Assembly: GCF_900129505.1 (NCBI RefSeq)
Contig: NZ_LT670818.1
Span: forward strand, 2,976,001-3,040,000
DNA length: 64,000 nucleotides
Direction of reading: 5' to 3'
DNA from: Bradyrhizobium erythrophlei
GTDB taxonomy: Bacteria > Pseudomonadota > Alphaproteobacteria > Rhizobiales > Xanthobacteraceae
Below are positions 6,934 through 15,403 of this stretch, piece after piece. The notes below the pieces were generated by a model. It had not been told where the DNA came from. It did no database searches and worked only from the letters and a program-made list of their open reading frames with translations. The stretch's first letter is position 1, and every line of letters begins with the position of its first letter. Made by a program: the position numbers and the translations under genes.

Positions 6934-8949
6934 TTACTTCGACGTATTTTCTTCACGCGAACCGGCATCCACTTCGCTTGAAAACGCTACGGTTTCGGCC
7001 TTCAGCATCCGTTCCAGCGTTTCCAGCCGGTCGGCTTCGCGTGGGGGCTTGTCCCAGCGCAACCGGCTGATGCGGGGAAACCGCATTGCCACGCCGGATT
7101 TATGCCGCGGCGAGCGCGCCAGACCCTCGAACGCGACTTCCAGCACCAGCCCCTGATCCGGCTCGTGCACCACATGCCGCACCGGTCCGAACTTTTCCGT
7201 GGTGTTGCGGCGGACGAAGCGGTCGATCTGCAGGAGTTCTTCATCGGTGAAGCCGAAATAGGCCTTGCCGACCGGCACCAGCTGCTCGCCGTCCTCGCTA
7301 TTGGTCCAGACCCCGAACGTATAGTCCGAGTAATAGGACGAACGCTTGCCGTGGCCGCGCTGCGCATACATCAGCACGGCATCGATGATGTGCGGGTCGC
7401 GCTTCCATTTCCACCACTGGCCTTTCGGCCGTCCCGGCAGATAGAGCGCGTCGCGTCGCTTGAGCATCACGCCCTCGACGGCTTCGGCGTCCGCGCCGGC
7501 CCCGGCGCTGGCCGGATCCTTTCGCGCCGAGGTCAGCGTGTCCCAGCTGTCGAATGCGATCACCGGCGACAGGTCGATCCTGGGATCGTCGAGCTTGGTG
7601 ACGAAAGTCTCGAGCCGCTTGCGGCGTTCGGCGAACGGCAGCGTGCGCAAATCGGCATCGCCGTCGCCAAGGAGGTCATAGGCGCGCAGATGGATCGGAT
7701 AATCCTTGGTCAGTTTCGGCGACACCACTTTGCGGTTGAGGCGCTGCTGCAGGACGTTGAAACTCTGTACGCGTCCCTCGCGCAGCACCAAAAGTTCGCC
7801 ATCGATCGCGCCGGGCAAATGCAATGACGGCAATAAATCCGGAAAGCTCCCGGTGATGTCCTCGCCGCTGCGTGAATAGAGCCGCGCCATCATGTGGCCG
7901 CGCGGGTCGCGGCCGCTCACCGCCTGCACGCGGATGCCGTCCCATTTCCATTCCGCGATGAAATCGGCAGCATCAAGACCCGCAAAATCCGTGTTCTCGA
8001 TTGCATGCGCCAGCATCACCGGGCGGAACGGCGTGGGATCGAGATTTTCAGGCTTTTCGCCGCGGCCCTCCAGCCACGCGAACAGATCGAGATAGGGCGG
8101 GCTGAGGCCTGGCCACATCAATTCGATCTCGTGCGGGTCCTTGGCCCCGAGTTCGGCCGCCGCCGTCTTCGCCAGCCGCGCCGAGATCCCGATCCGCATC
8201 GCGCCGGTGACGAGTTTTAGAAGCGCCCAGCGGCCGGTCTCGTCGAGCTCGTCGAGCCAGCGCGCGAGCTGTTTTGGGAGTTCGGTCTTGCCCAGCGTGC
8301 GCAGCGTGGTGACGACTTCGGTCAGCGTCGGCGGAGGCGGGTTGTTGTGACCAGCAACCGCTTGCTTCTCCCCTCCCTCCACGCGCGAAGCGCGTGGCGG
8401 GGTCCGAGGCGAGCGAAGCTCGCTCTCGAGGTCGGGGGTGGGGGGAGTTTCAGTAGATTCGGTGCCAGCATGAGAGCGAGAACTCGCTGAACCACCCCCC
8501 ACCCCCGACCCCTCCCCGCCGCTTCGCGGGGGGAGGGGGGAAGAGGGAGCTGTCGCGGTGGCCGTCTTCAATTCTTTGCGGAGTGACCGCGCCGGATTCG
8601 GATCGGCTCCCTCCCCCCTTGCGGGGGAGGGTTGGGGAGAGGGGTGGCCCAGCAAAGGCTCCTCGCGATTGATCGCGGCCTTCGGCCACATCAGCGCCAC
8701 CGTCTCCGAGAGGTCGCCGACGTAGTCATAGGACAGAGCGAACAGCACGGGATCGGTGCGGGCGGCGATCAGGTCGCGGATCAGGCCAGGCTTTGCGTGC
8801 TTGAACGACAGCGCGCCGGTCAGCGCGGCGAGCGCATAGCCGCGGTCGGGGTCTTCGGCCTCGCGGAAATAGGCGGTGAGCAGCCGCAGCTTGTTGTTGC
8901 GACCGGGCTCGTAGGCGAGGCGGTCGAGCAGTTTGGCGAAGCGGTTCAT
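6934..8949 (-). CDS. ATP-dependent DNA ligase of the ligase-associated DNA damage response, with in-frame repeat insertions
   Basis: 671 residues. The N-terminal DNA-binding domain (residues 1-130: MNRFAKLLDRLAYEPGRNNK) precedes the catalytic core: adenylated lysine Lys335 in EWKWDGIRVQ, YSRSGEDITGSFPD, GELLVLREGRVQSFN, EGVMLKR and KGQWWKWKRD, then an OB-fold to about 640. It matches the TIGR04120 type, whose members are usually near 530 residues. Most of the excess is residues 135-215, Pro/Gly/Ser/Arg-rich and encoded by dispersed palindromic repeats (8365-8645). The last 16 or so residues come from another repeat family. The ligase start overlaps the exonuclease stop (ATGA), so the two are co-translated. 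The reading frame through the inserts is intact, which argues that the gene is functional. Confidence 0.95.
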   Translation of the reverse strand: MNRFAKLLDRLAYEPGRNNKLRLLTAYFREAEDPDRGYALAALTGALSFKHAKPGLIRDLIAARTDPVLFALSYDYVGDLSETVALMWPKAAINREEPLLGHPSPQPSPARGEGADPNPARSLRKELKTATATAPSSPLPPRSGGEGSGVGGGSASSRSHAGTESTETPPTPDLESELRSPRTPPRASRVEGGEKQAVAGHNNPPPPTLTEVVTTLRTLGKTELPKQLARWLDELDETGRWALLKLVTGAMRIGISARLAKTAAAELGAKDPHEIELMWPGLSPPYLDLFAWLEGRGEKPENLDPTPFRPVMLAHAIENTDFAGLDAADFIAEWKWDGIRVQAVSGRDPRGHMMARLYSRSGEDITGSFPDLLPSLHLPGAIDGELLVLREGRVQSFNVLQQRLNRKVVSPKLTKDYPIHLRAYDLLGDGDADLRTLPFAERRKRLETFVTKLDDPRIDLSPVIAFDSWDTLTSARKDPASAGAGADAEAVEGVMLKRRDALYLPGRPKGQWWKWKRDPHIIDAVLMYAQRGHGKRSSYYSDYTFGVWTNSEDGEQLVPVGKAYFGFTDEELLQIDRFVRRNTTEKFGPVRHVVHEPDQGLVLEVAFEGLARSPRHKSGVAMRFPRISRLRWDKPPREADRLETLERMLKAETVAFSSEVDAGSREENTSK
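6943..6990. repeat. Dispersed palindromic repeat that encodes the C-terminal tail of the ligase
   Basis: Plus strand cgtattttcttcacgcgaa, then ccggcatccacttcgcttgaaaacg, forms an imperfect palindrome related to the intergenic copy at 40332-40383 (cgttttcttcatgcgaagc ... gcgctcgaaaacg). It is translated on the minus strand as the final ligase residues VAFSSEVDAGSREENTSK. Confidence 0.75.
8365..8645. repeat. Palindromic repeat elements inserted in frame in the DNA ligase gene
   Basis: Positions 8365-8546 form a nested palindromic element: cttctcccctccctcc outermost; internal stems acgcgcgaagcgcgt, gagcgaagctcgctc and ccccgccgcttcgcgggg. About 85-90% of it matches 12782-12961 in the helicase gene. 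A second, shorter palindrome follows at about 8605-8645 (ctccctcccccc ttgc ggggg...). Both are read through in frame on the minus strand. Confidence 0.9.
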
Positions 8950-9986
8950 GCTTCGGGGTCCTCGGCCAGCGGCGCCGCATCACCCTCGTCCTCGTCGCCG
9001 TAGCCGACCAGATCGAGCGGCCGGGCGGCGAGGCCTTTGGTCTTGCACCAATGCACCAGCGCATCTTCCTGGCCATGGGTGACCCAGACCTCGCCGGCGC
9101 CGGTCGCCTCGATCGTCGCGGTCAGCCCGTCCCAGTCGGCGTGGTCCGAAATCACCAGCGGCAATTCGATGCCGCGCTGGCGCGCGCGGGCGCGCACCCG
9201 CATCCACCCCGAGGCGAATGCGGTGACCGGATCCGGGAAACGCCGGGTCCAGATATCCGAGGTGGCCGACGGCGGCGCCAGCGTGATGGTGCCGGCGAGA
9301 TCGGCCTTCTTCACGCCCTTGACGGCGCGCAGCTCACCGAGCGCGATGCCGCGGCCCTCGTAGTAATGCGTGATCTTTTCCATCGCGCCGTGCAGATAGA
9401 TCGGCGCGTCATAGCCGGCGACGCGCAACAGCGCGATCACGCGCTGTGCCTTGCCGAGCGAATAGGCGCCGACCAGATGCGCCCGCTCCGGAAACAGCGC
9501 CACCGACGCCAGCAGCTTTTTCACTTCATCCGCCGCATCGCCGTGGCGGAACACCGGCAGGCCGAACGTGGCCTCGGTAATGAAGACGTCGCAGGGCACC
9601 ACTTCGAACGGCGCGCAGGTCGGGTCGGCTGCGTCCTTGTAGTCGCCTGACGCGACGATGCAGGTATCCCGGCAGGAGACCGCGACCTGCGCCGAGCCCA
9701 GCACATGGCCGGCGGGATGAAATTTCACCGTGACGTCGTCGAGTTTTACCGTTTCGCCATAGGCGATCGCCTGTGTGCTGCCGGCAATATTGTCGCCGTA
9801 GCGCAGCCGCATCATGTCGAGCGTCTCCTGCGTCGCCAGCACCGCGCCATGGCCCGCCCGGGCGTGGTCGGAATGGCCGTGGGTAATCACGGCGCGCTCG
9901 ACGGGGCGGACCGGATCGATGTGGAAGCCGCCGGGCTTGCAGCACAGGCCGGCGGCAACGGGCATCAGGATGTCTTGCGGGCGCAT
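8946..9986 (-). CDS. Ligase-associated DNA damage response exonuclease (MBL/beta-CASP type)
   Basis: 346 residues, matching the TIGR04122 family of mRNA 3'-end-processing-factor-like nucleases. The first zinc motif THGHSDHARAGHGAVLAT lies near residues 35-52, followed by KFHPAGHVLGSAQV, CIVASGDYKDAADPTCAPFE and ITEATFGLPVFRH. A beta-CASP-type C-terminal part follows (ERAHLVGAYSLGKAQRVIALLR; LVISDHADWDGL; EVWVTHGQEDALVHWC). Family members are predicted to process DNA ends before sealing. It is the first gene of the minus-strand pair and its TGA overlaps the ligase ATG. The 77-base gap to the divergent methyltransferase gene must hold promoters for both directions. Confidence 0.95.
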   Translation of the reverse strand: MRPQDILMPVAAGLCCKPGGFHIDPVRPVERAVITHGHSDHARAGHGAVLATQETLDMMRLRYGDNIAGSTQAIAYGETVKLDDVTVKFHPAGHVLGSAQVAVSCRDTCIVASGDYKDAADPTCAPFEVVPCDVFITEATFGLPVFRHGDAADEVKKLLASVALFPERAHLVGAYSLGKAQRVIALLRVAGYDAPIYLHGAMEKITHYYEGRGIALGELRAVKGVKKADLAGTITLAPPSATSDIWTRRFPDPVTAFASGWMRVRARARQRGIELPLVISDHADWDGLTATIEATGAGEVWVTHGQEDALVHWCKTKGLAARPLDLVGYGDEDEGDAAPLAEDPEA

Positions 9987-10063
9987 GTCGTTTATATAGT
10001 CTCTGCCGGGACTCGTTCGAGTCTGGCTCCTCTGCCCTCGAAGCCCGCAATCGGTTCCCGACG

Positions 10064-10990
10064 ATGCCCATCCGCATGTTCCTGTCCTCCGGCGATCTGA
10101 TGGCCGACCGGCGGTTCGACTTCGCGCGCGATCTGCAGCTCAATGGCGATCTGGTCGCCGCCGCCGATCTGCTATTGCAAGCGATCGAGCTCGCGCCCGG
10201 CTTTGCCTCGGCCTGGTTCACGCTCGGCGAAATCCGCGTACAGCTCGGCGAGCGCAACGCGGCGATCGAGGCCTTCCGCAAGGCGCAGGTCGCCGATCCC
10301 GAGGACCGCCACGGCGCCGGCCTGCGTTTGATGCGGCACGGCGCCGAGCCGCTGGCGGACATGCCGCAGGCCTATGTGCGCGCGTTGTTCGATCAATACG
10401 CGCCGAAATTCGAATCCGCTTTGGTCGACGATCTCGGCTATCGCGGGCCGGCGCTGTTGTTCAAGGCGGTGCTCGCCGCGCGCGCCGCGGTCCGCAAGCC
10501 CGCCTTCTTCAGGCGCGCCATCGATCTCGGCTGCGGCACTGGCCTCGCGGCGACCGCCTTCGCCCGCAACGTCGACCATTTCATCGGCATCGATCTGTCG
10601 CCGCGGATGATCGAGAAGGCCCGCGCCTCGTCGCTTTATGCGGAACTGGAAGTCGATGATTTGCTGTCTGGCCTGCGCCGCAAACCCGACGCCAGCGCCG
10701 AGCTCATCCTCGCCGCCGACGCCATGGTCTATGTCGCCGATCTCGCTCCGGTGCTGGGGGAGGCCGAACGCGTGCTGGCGCCTGGCGGCCTATTTGCGTT
10801 CACGACCGAAACCCATGACGGTGAGGGCGTCATTCTCGGCGAGGGGCTGCGTTACGCGCACGGCGCGGATTATGTCGGCGCGTCGGTTGCGGCGGTGGAG
10901 CTCAATCTGTCGCAGCTTGAGGATCGCTCCGCCCGCAACGAGGACAATGCGCCGGTGCCCGGCCTGGTCGTGGTCGCCACGAAGTCGTGA
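10064..10990 (+). CDS. TPR-containing class I SAM-dependent methyltransferase
   Basis: 308 residues. Residues 15-95 contain two TPR-like units (DLQLNGDLVAAADLLLQAIELAPGFASAWFTLGEIRVQLGERNAAIEAFRKAQVADPED). The methyltransferase domain follows: motif I AIDLGCGTGLAATAFA near 160, IGIDLSPRMIEKA for the acidic loop, LILAADAMVYVADLAPVLGEAERVLAPGGLFAFTTE for motifs II/III. COG4976-type proteins share this architecture; the substrate is unknown and could be protein or small molecule. ATGs at 10064, 10076 and 10100 are all possible starts; none has a strong ribosome site. It lies between the two halves of the ligase-associated repair module, divergent from the exonuclease, but I have no evidence that it belongs to that system. 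Confidence 0.88.
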   Translation: MPIRMFLSSGDLMADRRFDFARDLQLNGDLVAAADLLLQAIELAPGFASAWFTLGEIRVQLGERNAAIEAFRKAQVADPEDRHGAGLRLMRHGAEPLADMPQAYVRALFDQYAPKFESALVDDLGYRGPALLFKAVLAARAAVRKPAFFRRAIDLGCGTGLAATAFARNVDHFIGIDLSPRMIEKARASSLYAELEVDDLLSGLRRKPDASAELILAADAMVYVADLAPVLGEAERVLAPGGLFAFTTETHDGEGVILGEGLRYAHGADYVGASVAAVELNLSQLEDRSARNEDNAPVPGLVVVATKS

Positions 10991-11101
10991 ATATCGCGTC
11001 CTGCGGAATTAGGGCGGAGCGGTATTGCGCCGCAATCCAGAACTTCGCGCTTGCCGTCTCTGCGCGAATGTAGATCAATGCTCCCTCTAGGGAGAAACCA
11101 A

Positions 11102-12331
11102 ATGAACCGAAAACAGACGAGGCGCCAGTTTGGCGCCACCTCGCTTGCTGCGATCGCAGCCTCGGTGCTGCCCGCGCCTTACGTCTGGGCCGCCGAAAAG
11201 AAATACGATCCGGGCGCGACCGACAGCGAAATCAAGCTCGGCCAGACCGTGCCGCACAGCGGCCCGGGTTCGCTCTACGGCGTGCTGGGCCGCGTCGGCG
11301 AAGCCTATTTCCAGATGCTGAACGAAAAGGACGGCATCAACGGGCGAAAGATAAAATTCTTCACCATGGATGATGCCTACAGCGCGCCGAAATGCGTCGA
11401 AGCCACGCGCCGGCTGGTCGAGCAGGAGGAAGTGCTGGCGCTGTTCGGCTCGCTCGGCACCGCGCCGCAGACCGCCGTGCATAAATACCTCAATTCCAAG
11501 GGCGTGCCGCAGCTTCTGCTCAACACCGGCGCCTCGAAATGGAACGATCCGAAGAACAACAAATGGACCATGGCGGGGTTGCCGCTCTATCCGACCGAAG
11601 CGCGCATCCTCGCCAAGCATGTCGTGGCCGTGAAGCCGGATGCGAAGATCGGCATCCTCTACCAGAACGACGATTTCGGCCGTGATTTCCTCGGGCCCTT
11701 CAAGAAGGTGCTGGAGGATGCCGGCGGCACCGCCAAGGTGATCATGGAGCAGACCTATGATCTGACCGAACCGACGGTCGATTCCCAGCTCATCAATCTC
11801 TCGAAATCGGGCGCGGATGTCTTCTACAACATCTCCACCGGCAAGGCGTCGTCGCAGTCGATCCGGAAAGTGGCCGAGCTCGGCTGGAAGCCGCTGCAAT
11901 TGCTGTCGGCGGGTTCCACCGGCCGCTCGATCCTCAATGCCGCCGGCTTCGAGAACGCGAAGGATATCGTCGCGATCCGCTATTCCAAGGAGGCCGGGCC
12001 GGGCCGCTGGGAGAAGGACAAGGACGCGATGGCGTTCGAGGCGCTGCGCGCGAAATACCTGCCCAATGTCGATCCCGACAACACCATCGCCTATGCCGGC
12101 TACGGCCAGGCGGTTTCGATGGGCGAAATCCTGCGCCGCTGCGGCGACGATCTGACCCGCGCCAATGTGCTCAAGCAGGCATCGACGCTGGCCGGCTTCC
12201 ACTCGCCCTTCTTCCTTGACGATATCAATTACAGCTACACCCCCGACGACTACTCGCCGATGAAGACCCTCCACATCTCGATCTTCGACGGCAAGGACTG
12301 GCAGATTTCGGAAAAAGCGGTGACGGAATAG
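11102..12331 (+). CDS. ABC transporter substrate-binding protein, branched-chain amino acid (LivK) type
   Basis: 409 residues. The signal peptide (MNRKQTRRQFGATSLAAIAASVLPAPYVWAA) carries a twin-arginine-like TRRQFGA, so Tat export is plausible. The mature part is a type I periplasmic binding protein (Peripla_BP_6): DSEIKLGQTVPHSGPGSLYGVLGRVGEAYF, then GINGRKIKFFTMDDAYSAPKCVEATRRLVE and LFGSLGTAPQTAVHKYL. A GGGAG ribosome site precedes the ATG at 11102; the longer frame from 11051 lacks one. No permease or ATPase genes are nearby, so it is an orphan that must use a transporter encoded elsewhere or act as a sensor. A paralogue lies at 24494-25714. Ligands of this family include branched-chain amino acids, urea, amides and aromatics; the actual ligand is not evident. 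Confidence 0.92.
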   Translation: MNRKQTRRQFGATSLAAIAASVLPAPYVWAAEKKYDPGATDSEIKLGQTVPHSGPGSLYGVLGRVGEAYFQMLNEKDGINGRKIKFFTMDDAYSAPKCVEATRRLVEQEEVLALFGSLGTAPQTAVHKYLNSKGVPQLLLNTGASKWNDPKNNKWTMAGLPLYPTEARILAKHVVAVKPDAKIGILYQNDDFGRDFLGPFKKVLEDAGGTAKVIMEQTYDLTEPTVDSQLINLSKSGADVFYNISTGKASSQSIRKVAELGWKPLQLLSAGSTGRSILNAAGFENAKDIVAIRYSKEAGPGRWEKDKDAMAFEALRAKYLPNVDPDNTIAYAGYGQAVSMGEILRRCGDDLTRANVLKQASTLAGFHSPFFLDDINYSYTPDDYSPMKTLHISIFDGKDWQISEKAVTE

Positions 12332-12342
12332 GCCGCGGCGCC

Positions 12343-12388
12343 ATCTCCCCTCCCGCCACGCGCTACGCGCGCGGAGGGAGGGGAGAAG
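12343..12388. repeat. Short intergenic copy of the GC-rich palindromic repeat
   Basis: Right after the solute-binding protein stop, catctcccctcccgccacgcg, ctacg, then cgcgcggagggaggggagaag forms a long hairpin. It matches one end of the elements inside the ligase and helicase genes and here may act as a terminator. Confidence 0.75.
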
Positions 12389-12497
12389 CAAGTGCTTGCG
12401 GTACGGAGGTGGCAGCGCCAATTCGTTTGCACCGGCAGCCGGGTTGACCTGCTGCCGCCCCTCGACGAACCCGGTCCGGCGGCATAGCTCTAATGCT

Positions 12498-15386
12498 GTG
12501 CCGCCCCGCATCCAGATCCAGTCTCCGACCGAACCGGCCGAATTGCTGCCGGAGCGTTTCCGTCGCTGGTTCGCCGCGCGCGGCTGGTCGCCGCGCGAGC
12601 ACCAGCTCGAGTTGCTCGCAAAAGCCCGCGACGACCGCTCCGCGCTGTTGATCGCGCCCACCGGCGCCGGCAAGACGCTGGCGGGATTTCTGCCGACGCT
12701 GGTGGAACTGAGCGCGATGTCGGAACGTGCTAGCTCTGCTATCGCGTTGCCGGCACGCTCTTCTCCCTCATCCGCTGTGCGCTCTTCCCCCCTCCCCCCG
12801 CGCAGCGGCGGGGAGGGGTCGGGGGTGGGGGGTGCTTCAGCGGGCGCTCGTGCCCATGTTGGTGCCGAGACTGTTGAGACACCCCCCACCCCCGACCGCG
12901 AGAGCGAGCTTCGCTCGCCTCGGACCCCGCCACGCGCTTCGCGCGCGGGGGGAGGGGAGCAGAGATCGCGCGCTACGGAGGAGGCGACGCGCGCGGAAGG
13001 AGGGGAGGAGGAGTCATTCGTCGCGAAGGCAACGGCGAAATCTTCGCGCCCCGCCGTCGCCTCCACCGGACGCGGCGTGCAGCGCAGCCGCGGCCTGCAC
13101 ACGCTCTACATTTCGCCGCTGAAGGCGCTCGCGGTCGATATCGCGCGCAACCTGGAAACGCCGATTGCCGAGATGGGGCTGCCGGTCAAGGTCGAGACCC
13201 GCACCGGCGACACGCCGGTGTCGCGGCGGCAGCGGCAGCGGCGCTATCCGCCGGACATCCTGCTCACCACGCCCGAACAACTGGCGCTGCTGCTGTCGTC
13301 CGACGATGCGCCGTTTCTGTTCTCCTCCCTCAAGCGCATCGTGCTCGACGAATTGCATGCGCTGGTCACCTCCAAGCGCGGCGATCTGCTGTCGCTTGGG
13401 CTGGCGCGGCTATGGCAGCTCGTGCCGCAGATGCGCGCCATCGGCTTGTCGGCGACGGTGGCGGAGCCGGAATCGCTGGCGCGCTTCCTGGCGCCGCAGC
13501 GCGGCGGCGCAAGCGAAGCCGCCGACATCGTCGTCGCCGGTGGCGCCGCGGCGCCTGTTGTCGAGATGCTGGACACGCGCGAGCGGCTGCCTTGGGCCGG
13601 CCACTCCGCGCGCCACGCGCTCAACGAGGTCTATGACCTGATAAAGCGCAACAAGACCACGCTGGTGTTCGTCAACACCCGCAGCCAGGCCGAGATGCTG
13701 TTCCAGGACCTCTGGCGCATGAACGATGACGGGCTCGCGATCGCGCTGCATCACGGCTCGCTCGACGTCGCGCAGCGCCGCAAGGTCGAGGACGCGATGG
13801 CGACGGGAAAACTGCGCGGCGTGGTCTGTACTTCCTCGCTCGATCTTGGCGTCGACTGGGGCGACGTCGATCTCGTGATCAATATCGGCGCGCCGAAGGG
13901 CGCCTCGCGGCTGATGCAACGAATCGGCCGCGCCAATCACCGCATCGACGAAGCCTCGCGCGCCGTGCTGGTGCCGGCCAATCGCTTCGAGGTGCTGGAA
14001 TGCGCGGTGGCGATCGACGCGGTCAATGAAAATGCCCAGGATACCCCGCCGCTGCGCACCGGCGCGCTCGACGTGCTGGCGCAGCACGTGCTCGGCCGCG
14101 CCTGCGGCGAACCGTTCTTGTCCGATGAACTCTACGCCGAAGTACTCACCGCGGCGCCGTACTCAAACCTGGCGCGATCCGATTTCGATGACGTGGTCGA
14201 TTTCGTCGCCACCGGAGGCTACGCGCTGAAGACCTATGAGCGTTTCGCGCGCATCAAGCAGGACAAGCAGGCCCGCTGGCGCGTCGCCAATCCGCGGGTG
14301 CGGCAAAGCTACCGCCTCAATGTCGGCACCATCGTCGAGGAATCGATGCTGAAGGTGAGGCTGGTGCGCTCGCGCGGCGCCAAGGGGAATACCGGATCGA
14401 CCGGCGTGCTCGGGCGCGGCGGCCGCATGCTGGGCGAGATCGAGGAATATTTCATTGAAGGCCTGGTGGTCGGCGACACCTTTGTGTTCGGCGGCGAGGT
14501 GGTGCGTTACGAGGCGCTGGCGGAGGACCAGGTCTATGTGTCCCGCGCCAACGACAAGGACGCCAAAGTGCCGTCCTATATGGGCGGCAAGTTTCCGCTC
14601 TCGACCTATCTCGCCGAACGCGTCCGCAAATTGCTCGACGACGTCAGCGCCTGGAAGGCGCTGCCGGACCAGGTGCGGGAATGGCTGTCGCTGCAGGCGC
14701 ATTTTTCGCGCGTTCCCGGCGTGCGCGAGCTGGTGGTGGAAACATTTCCCCGCGCGGACAAGCATTACCTCGTCTGCTATCCCTTCGAGGGGCGGCTGGC
14801 GCACCAGACGCTCGGCATGCTGCTGACGCGGCGGCTGGAGCGCGCCCGCGCCCGGCCGCTCGGCTTCGTCGCCAACGAATATGCGTTGGCCGTATGGGGG
14901 CTCGGCGACCTGTCCTTCATGGTCCGCCAGGGCAAGCTCGATCTCGACGCGCTGTTCGATGCGGACATGCTGGGCGACGATCTCGAGGCGTGGCTGGCGG
15001 AATCGGCGCTGATGAAGCGTACCTTCCGCACCTGCGCCATCATCTCCGGCCTGATCGCCCGCCGCTTCACCGGCGAGGAAAAGACCCGGCGCCAGGTCCT
15101 GTTCTCGACCGATTTGATCTACGACGTGCTGCGCAAGCACCAGCCCGACCACGTGCTGTTGCGCGCCGCGCGTGCCGACGCCGCGACGGGGCTGCTCGAT
15201 ATCCGCCGGCTCAGTGATATGCTCTTGCGAATCAAGGGTCGAATCATCCACAGGGAACTCGACCGCATTTCGCCGCTCGCGGTGCCGGTGATGCTGGAAA
15301 TCGGCCGCGAAGCGGTTTATGGCGAAGCCTCCGACGAGTTGCTGGCGGAGGCCGCCGAGGAACTGGTCAAAGAAGCGACTGGATAG
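12498..15386 (+). CDS. Ligase-associated DNA damage response DEXH-box helicase (Lhr-like), with in-frame repeat insertion
   Basis: 962 residues from a GTG start (12498); the frame upstream to 12396 lies in repeat and intergenic sequence. It matches the TIGR04121 superfamily 2 helicases related to Lhr. Visible motifs: FAARGWSPREHQLELL (Q-like), Walker A APTGAGKTLAGF near 54-65, LYISPLKALAVDI (Ia), TTPEQL (Ib), DELHAL (II, DExH), GLSATVA (III), VFVNTRSQAEM (IV), VCTSSLDLGVDWGDVDLVINIG (V) and QRIGRANHR (VI), followed by the long Lhr-type C-terminal domains. Residues 75-190, between motifs I and Ia, are a low-complexity insert, partly encoded by a 180-bp palindromic element shared with the ligase gene. 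The gene is followed 17 bases later by pdeM, so the two form an operon. Confidence 0.95.
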   Translation: MPPRIQIQSPTEPAELLPERFRRWFAARGWSPREHQLELLAKARDDRSALLIAPTGAGKTLAGFLPTLVELSAMSERASSAIALPARSSPSSAVRSSPLPPRSGGEGSGVGGASAGARAHVGAETVETPPTPDRESELRSPRTPPRASRAGGGEQRSRATEEATRAEGGEEESFVAKATAKSSRPAVASTGRGVQRSRGLHTLYISPLKALAVDIARNLETPIAEMGLPVKVETRTGDTPVSRRQRQRRYPPDILLTTPEQLALLLSSDDAPFLFSSLKRIVLDELHALVTSKRGDLLSLGLARLWQLVPQMRAIGLSATVAEPESLARFLAPQRGGASEAADIVVAGGAAAPVVEMLDTRERLPWAGHSARHALNEVYDLIKRNKTTLVFVNTRSQAEMLFQDLWRMNDDGLAIALHHGSLDVAQRRKVEDAMATGKLRGVVCTSSLDLGVDWGDVDLVINIGAPKGASRLMQRIGRANHRIDEASRAVLVPANRFEVLECAVAIDAVNENAQDTPPLRTGALDVLAQHVLGRACGEPFLSDELYAEVLTAAPYSNLARSDFDDVVDFVATGGYALKTYERFARIKQDKQARWRVANPRVRQSYRLNVGTIVEESMLKVRLVRSRGAKGNTGSTGVLGRGGRMLGEIEEYFIEGLVVGDTFVFGGEVVRYEALAEDQVYVSRANDKDAKVPSYMGGKFPLSTYLAERVRKLLDDVSAWKALPDQVREWLSLQAHFSRVPGVRELVVETFPRADKHYLVCYPFEGRLAHQTLGMLLTRRLERARARPLGFVANEYALAVWGLGDLSFMVRQGKLDLDALFDADMLGDDLEAWLAESALMKRTFRTCAIISGLIARRFTGEEKTRRQVLFSTDLIYDVLRKHQPDHVLLRAARADAATGLLDIRRLSDMLLRIKGRIIHRELDRISPLAVPVMLEIGREAVYGEASDELLAEAAEELVKEATG
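12782..12961. repeat. Palindromic repeat element inserted in frame in the helicase gene
   Basis: About 180 bases with the same nested hairpins and order as 8365-8546: ctcttcccccctccccccg, cggcggggagggg, tcgggggtggggggt, then the mirror caccccccacccccga, gagcgagcttcgctc, ccacgcgcttcgcgcg and ggggaggggag. It is translated in the same frame as the ligase copy, giving SSPLPPRSGGEGSGVGG and ESELRSPRTPPRASR in both proteins. A further fragment of the repeat (gcgcgcggaaggaggggagg) follows at about 12988-13010. Confidence 0.92.
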
Positions 15387-15403
15387 AGGCGACTGGACAG
15401 ACC

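Noticed and set aside
11087..13102. 671-codon open frame on the minus strand
   Set aside because: It runs antisense through the solute-binding protein and helicase genes, has an Arg/Ala-rich composition without domains, and reflects GC-rich third positions of the real genes.
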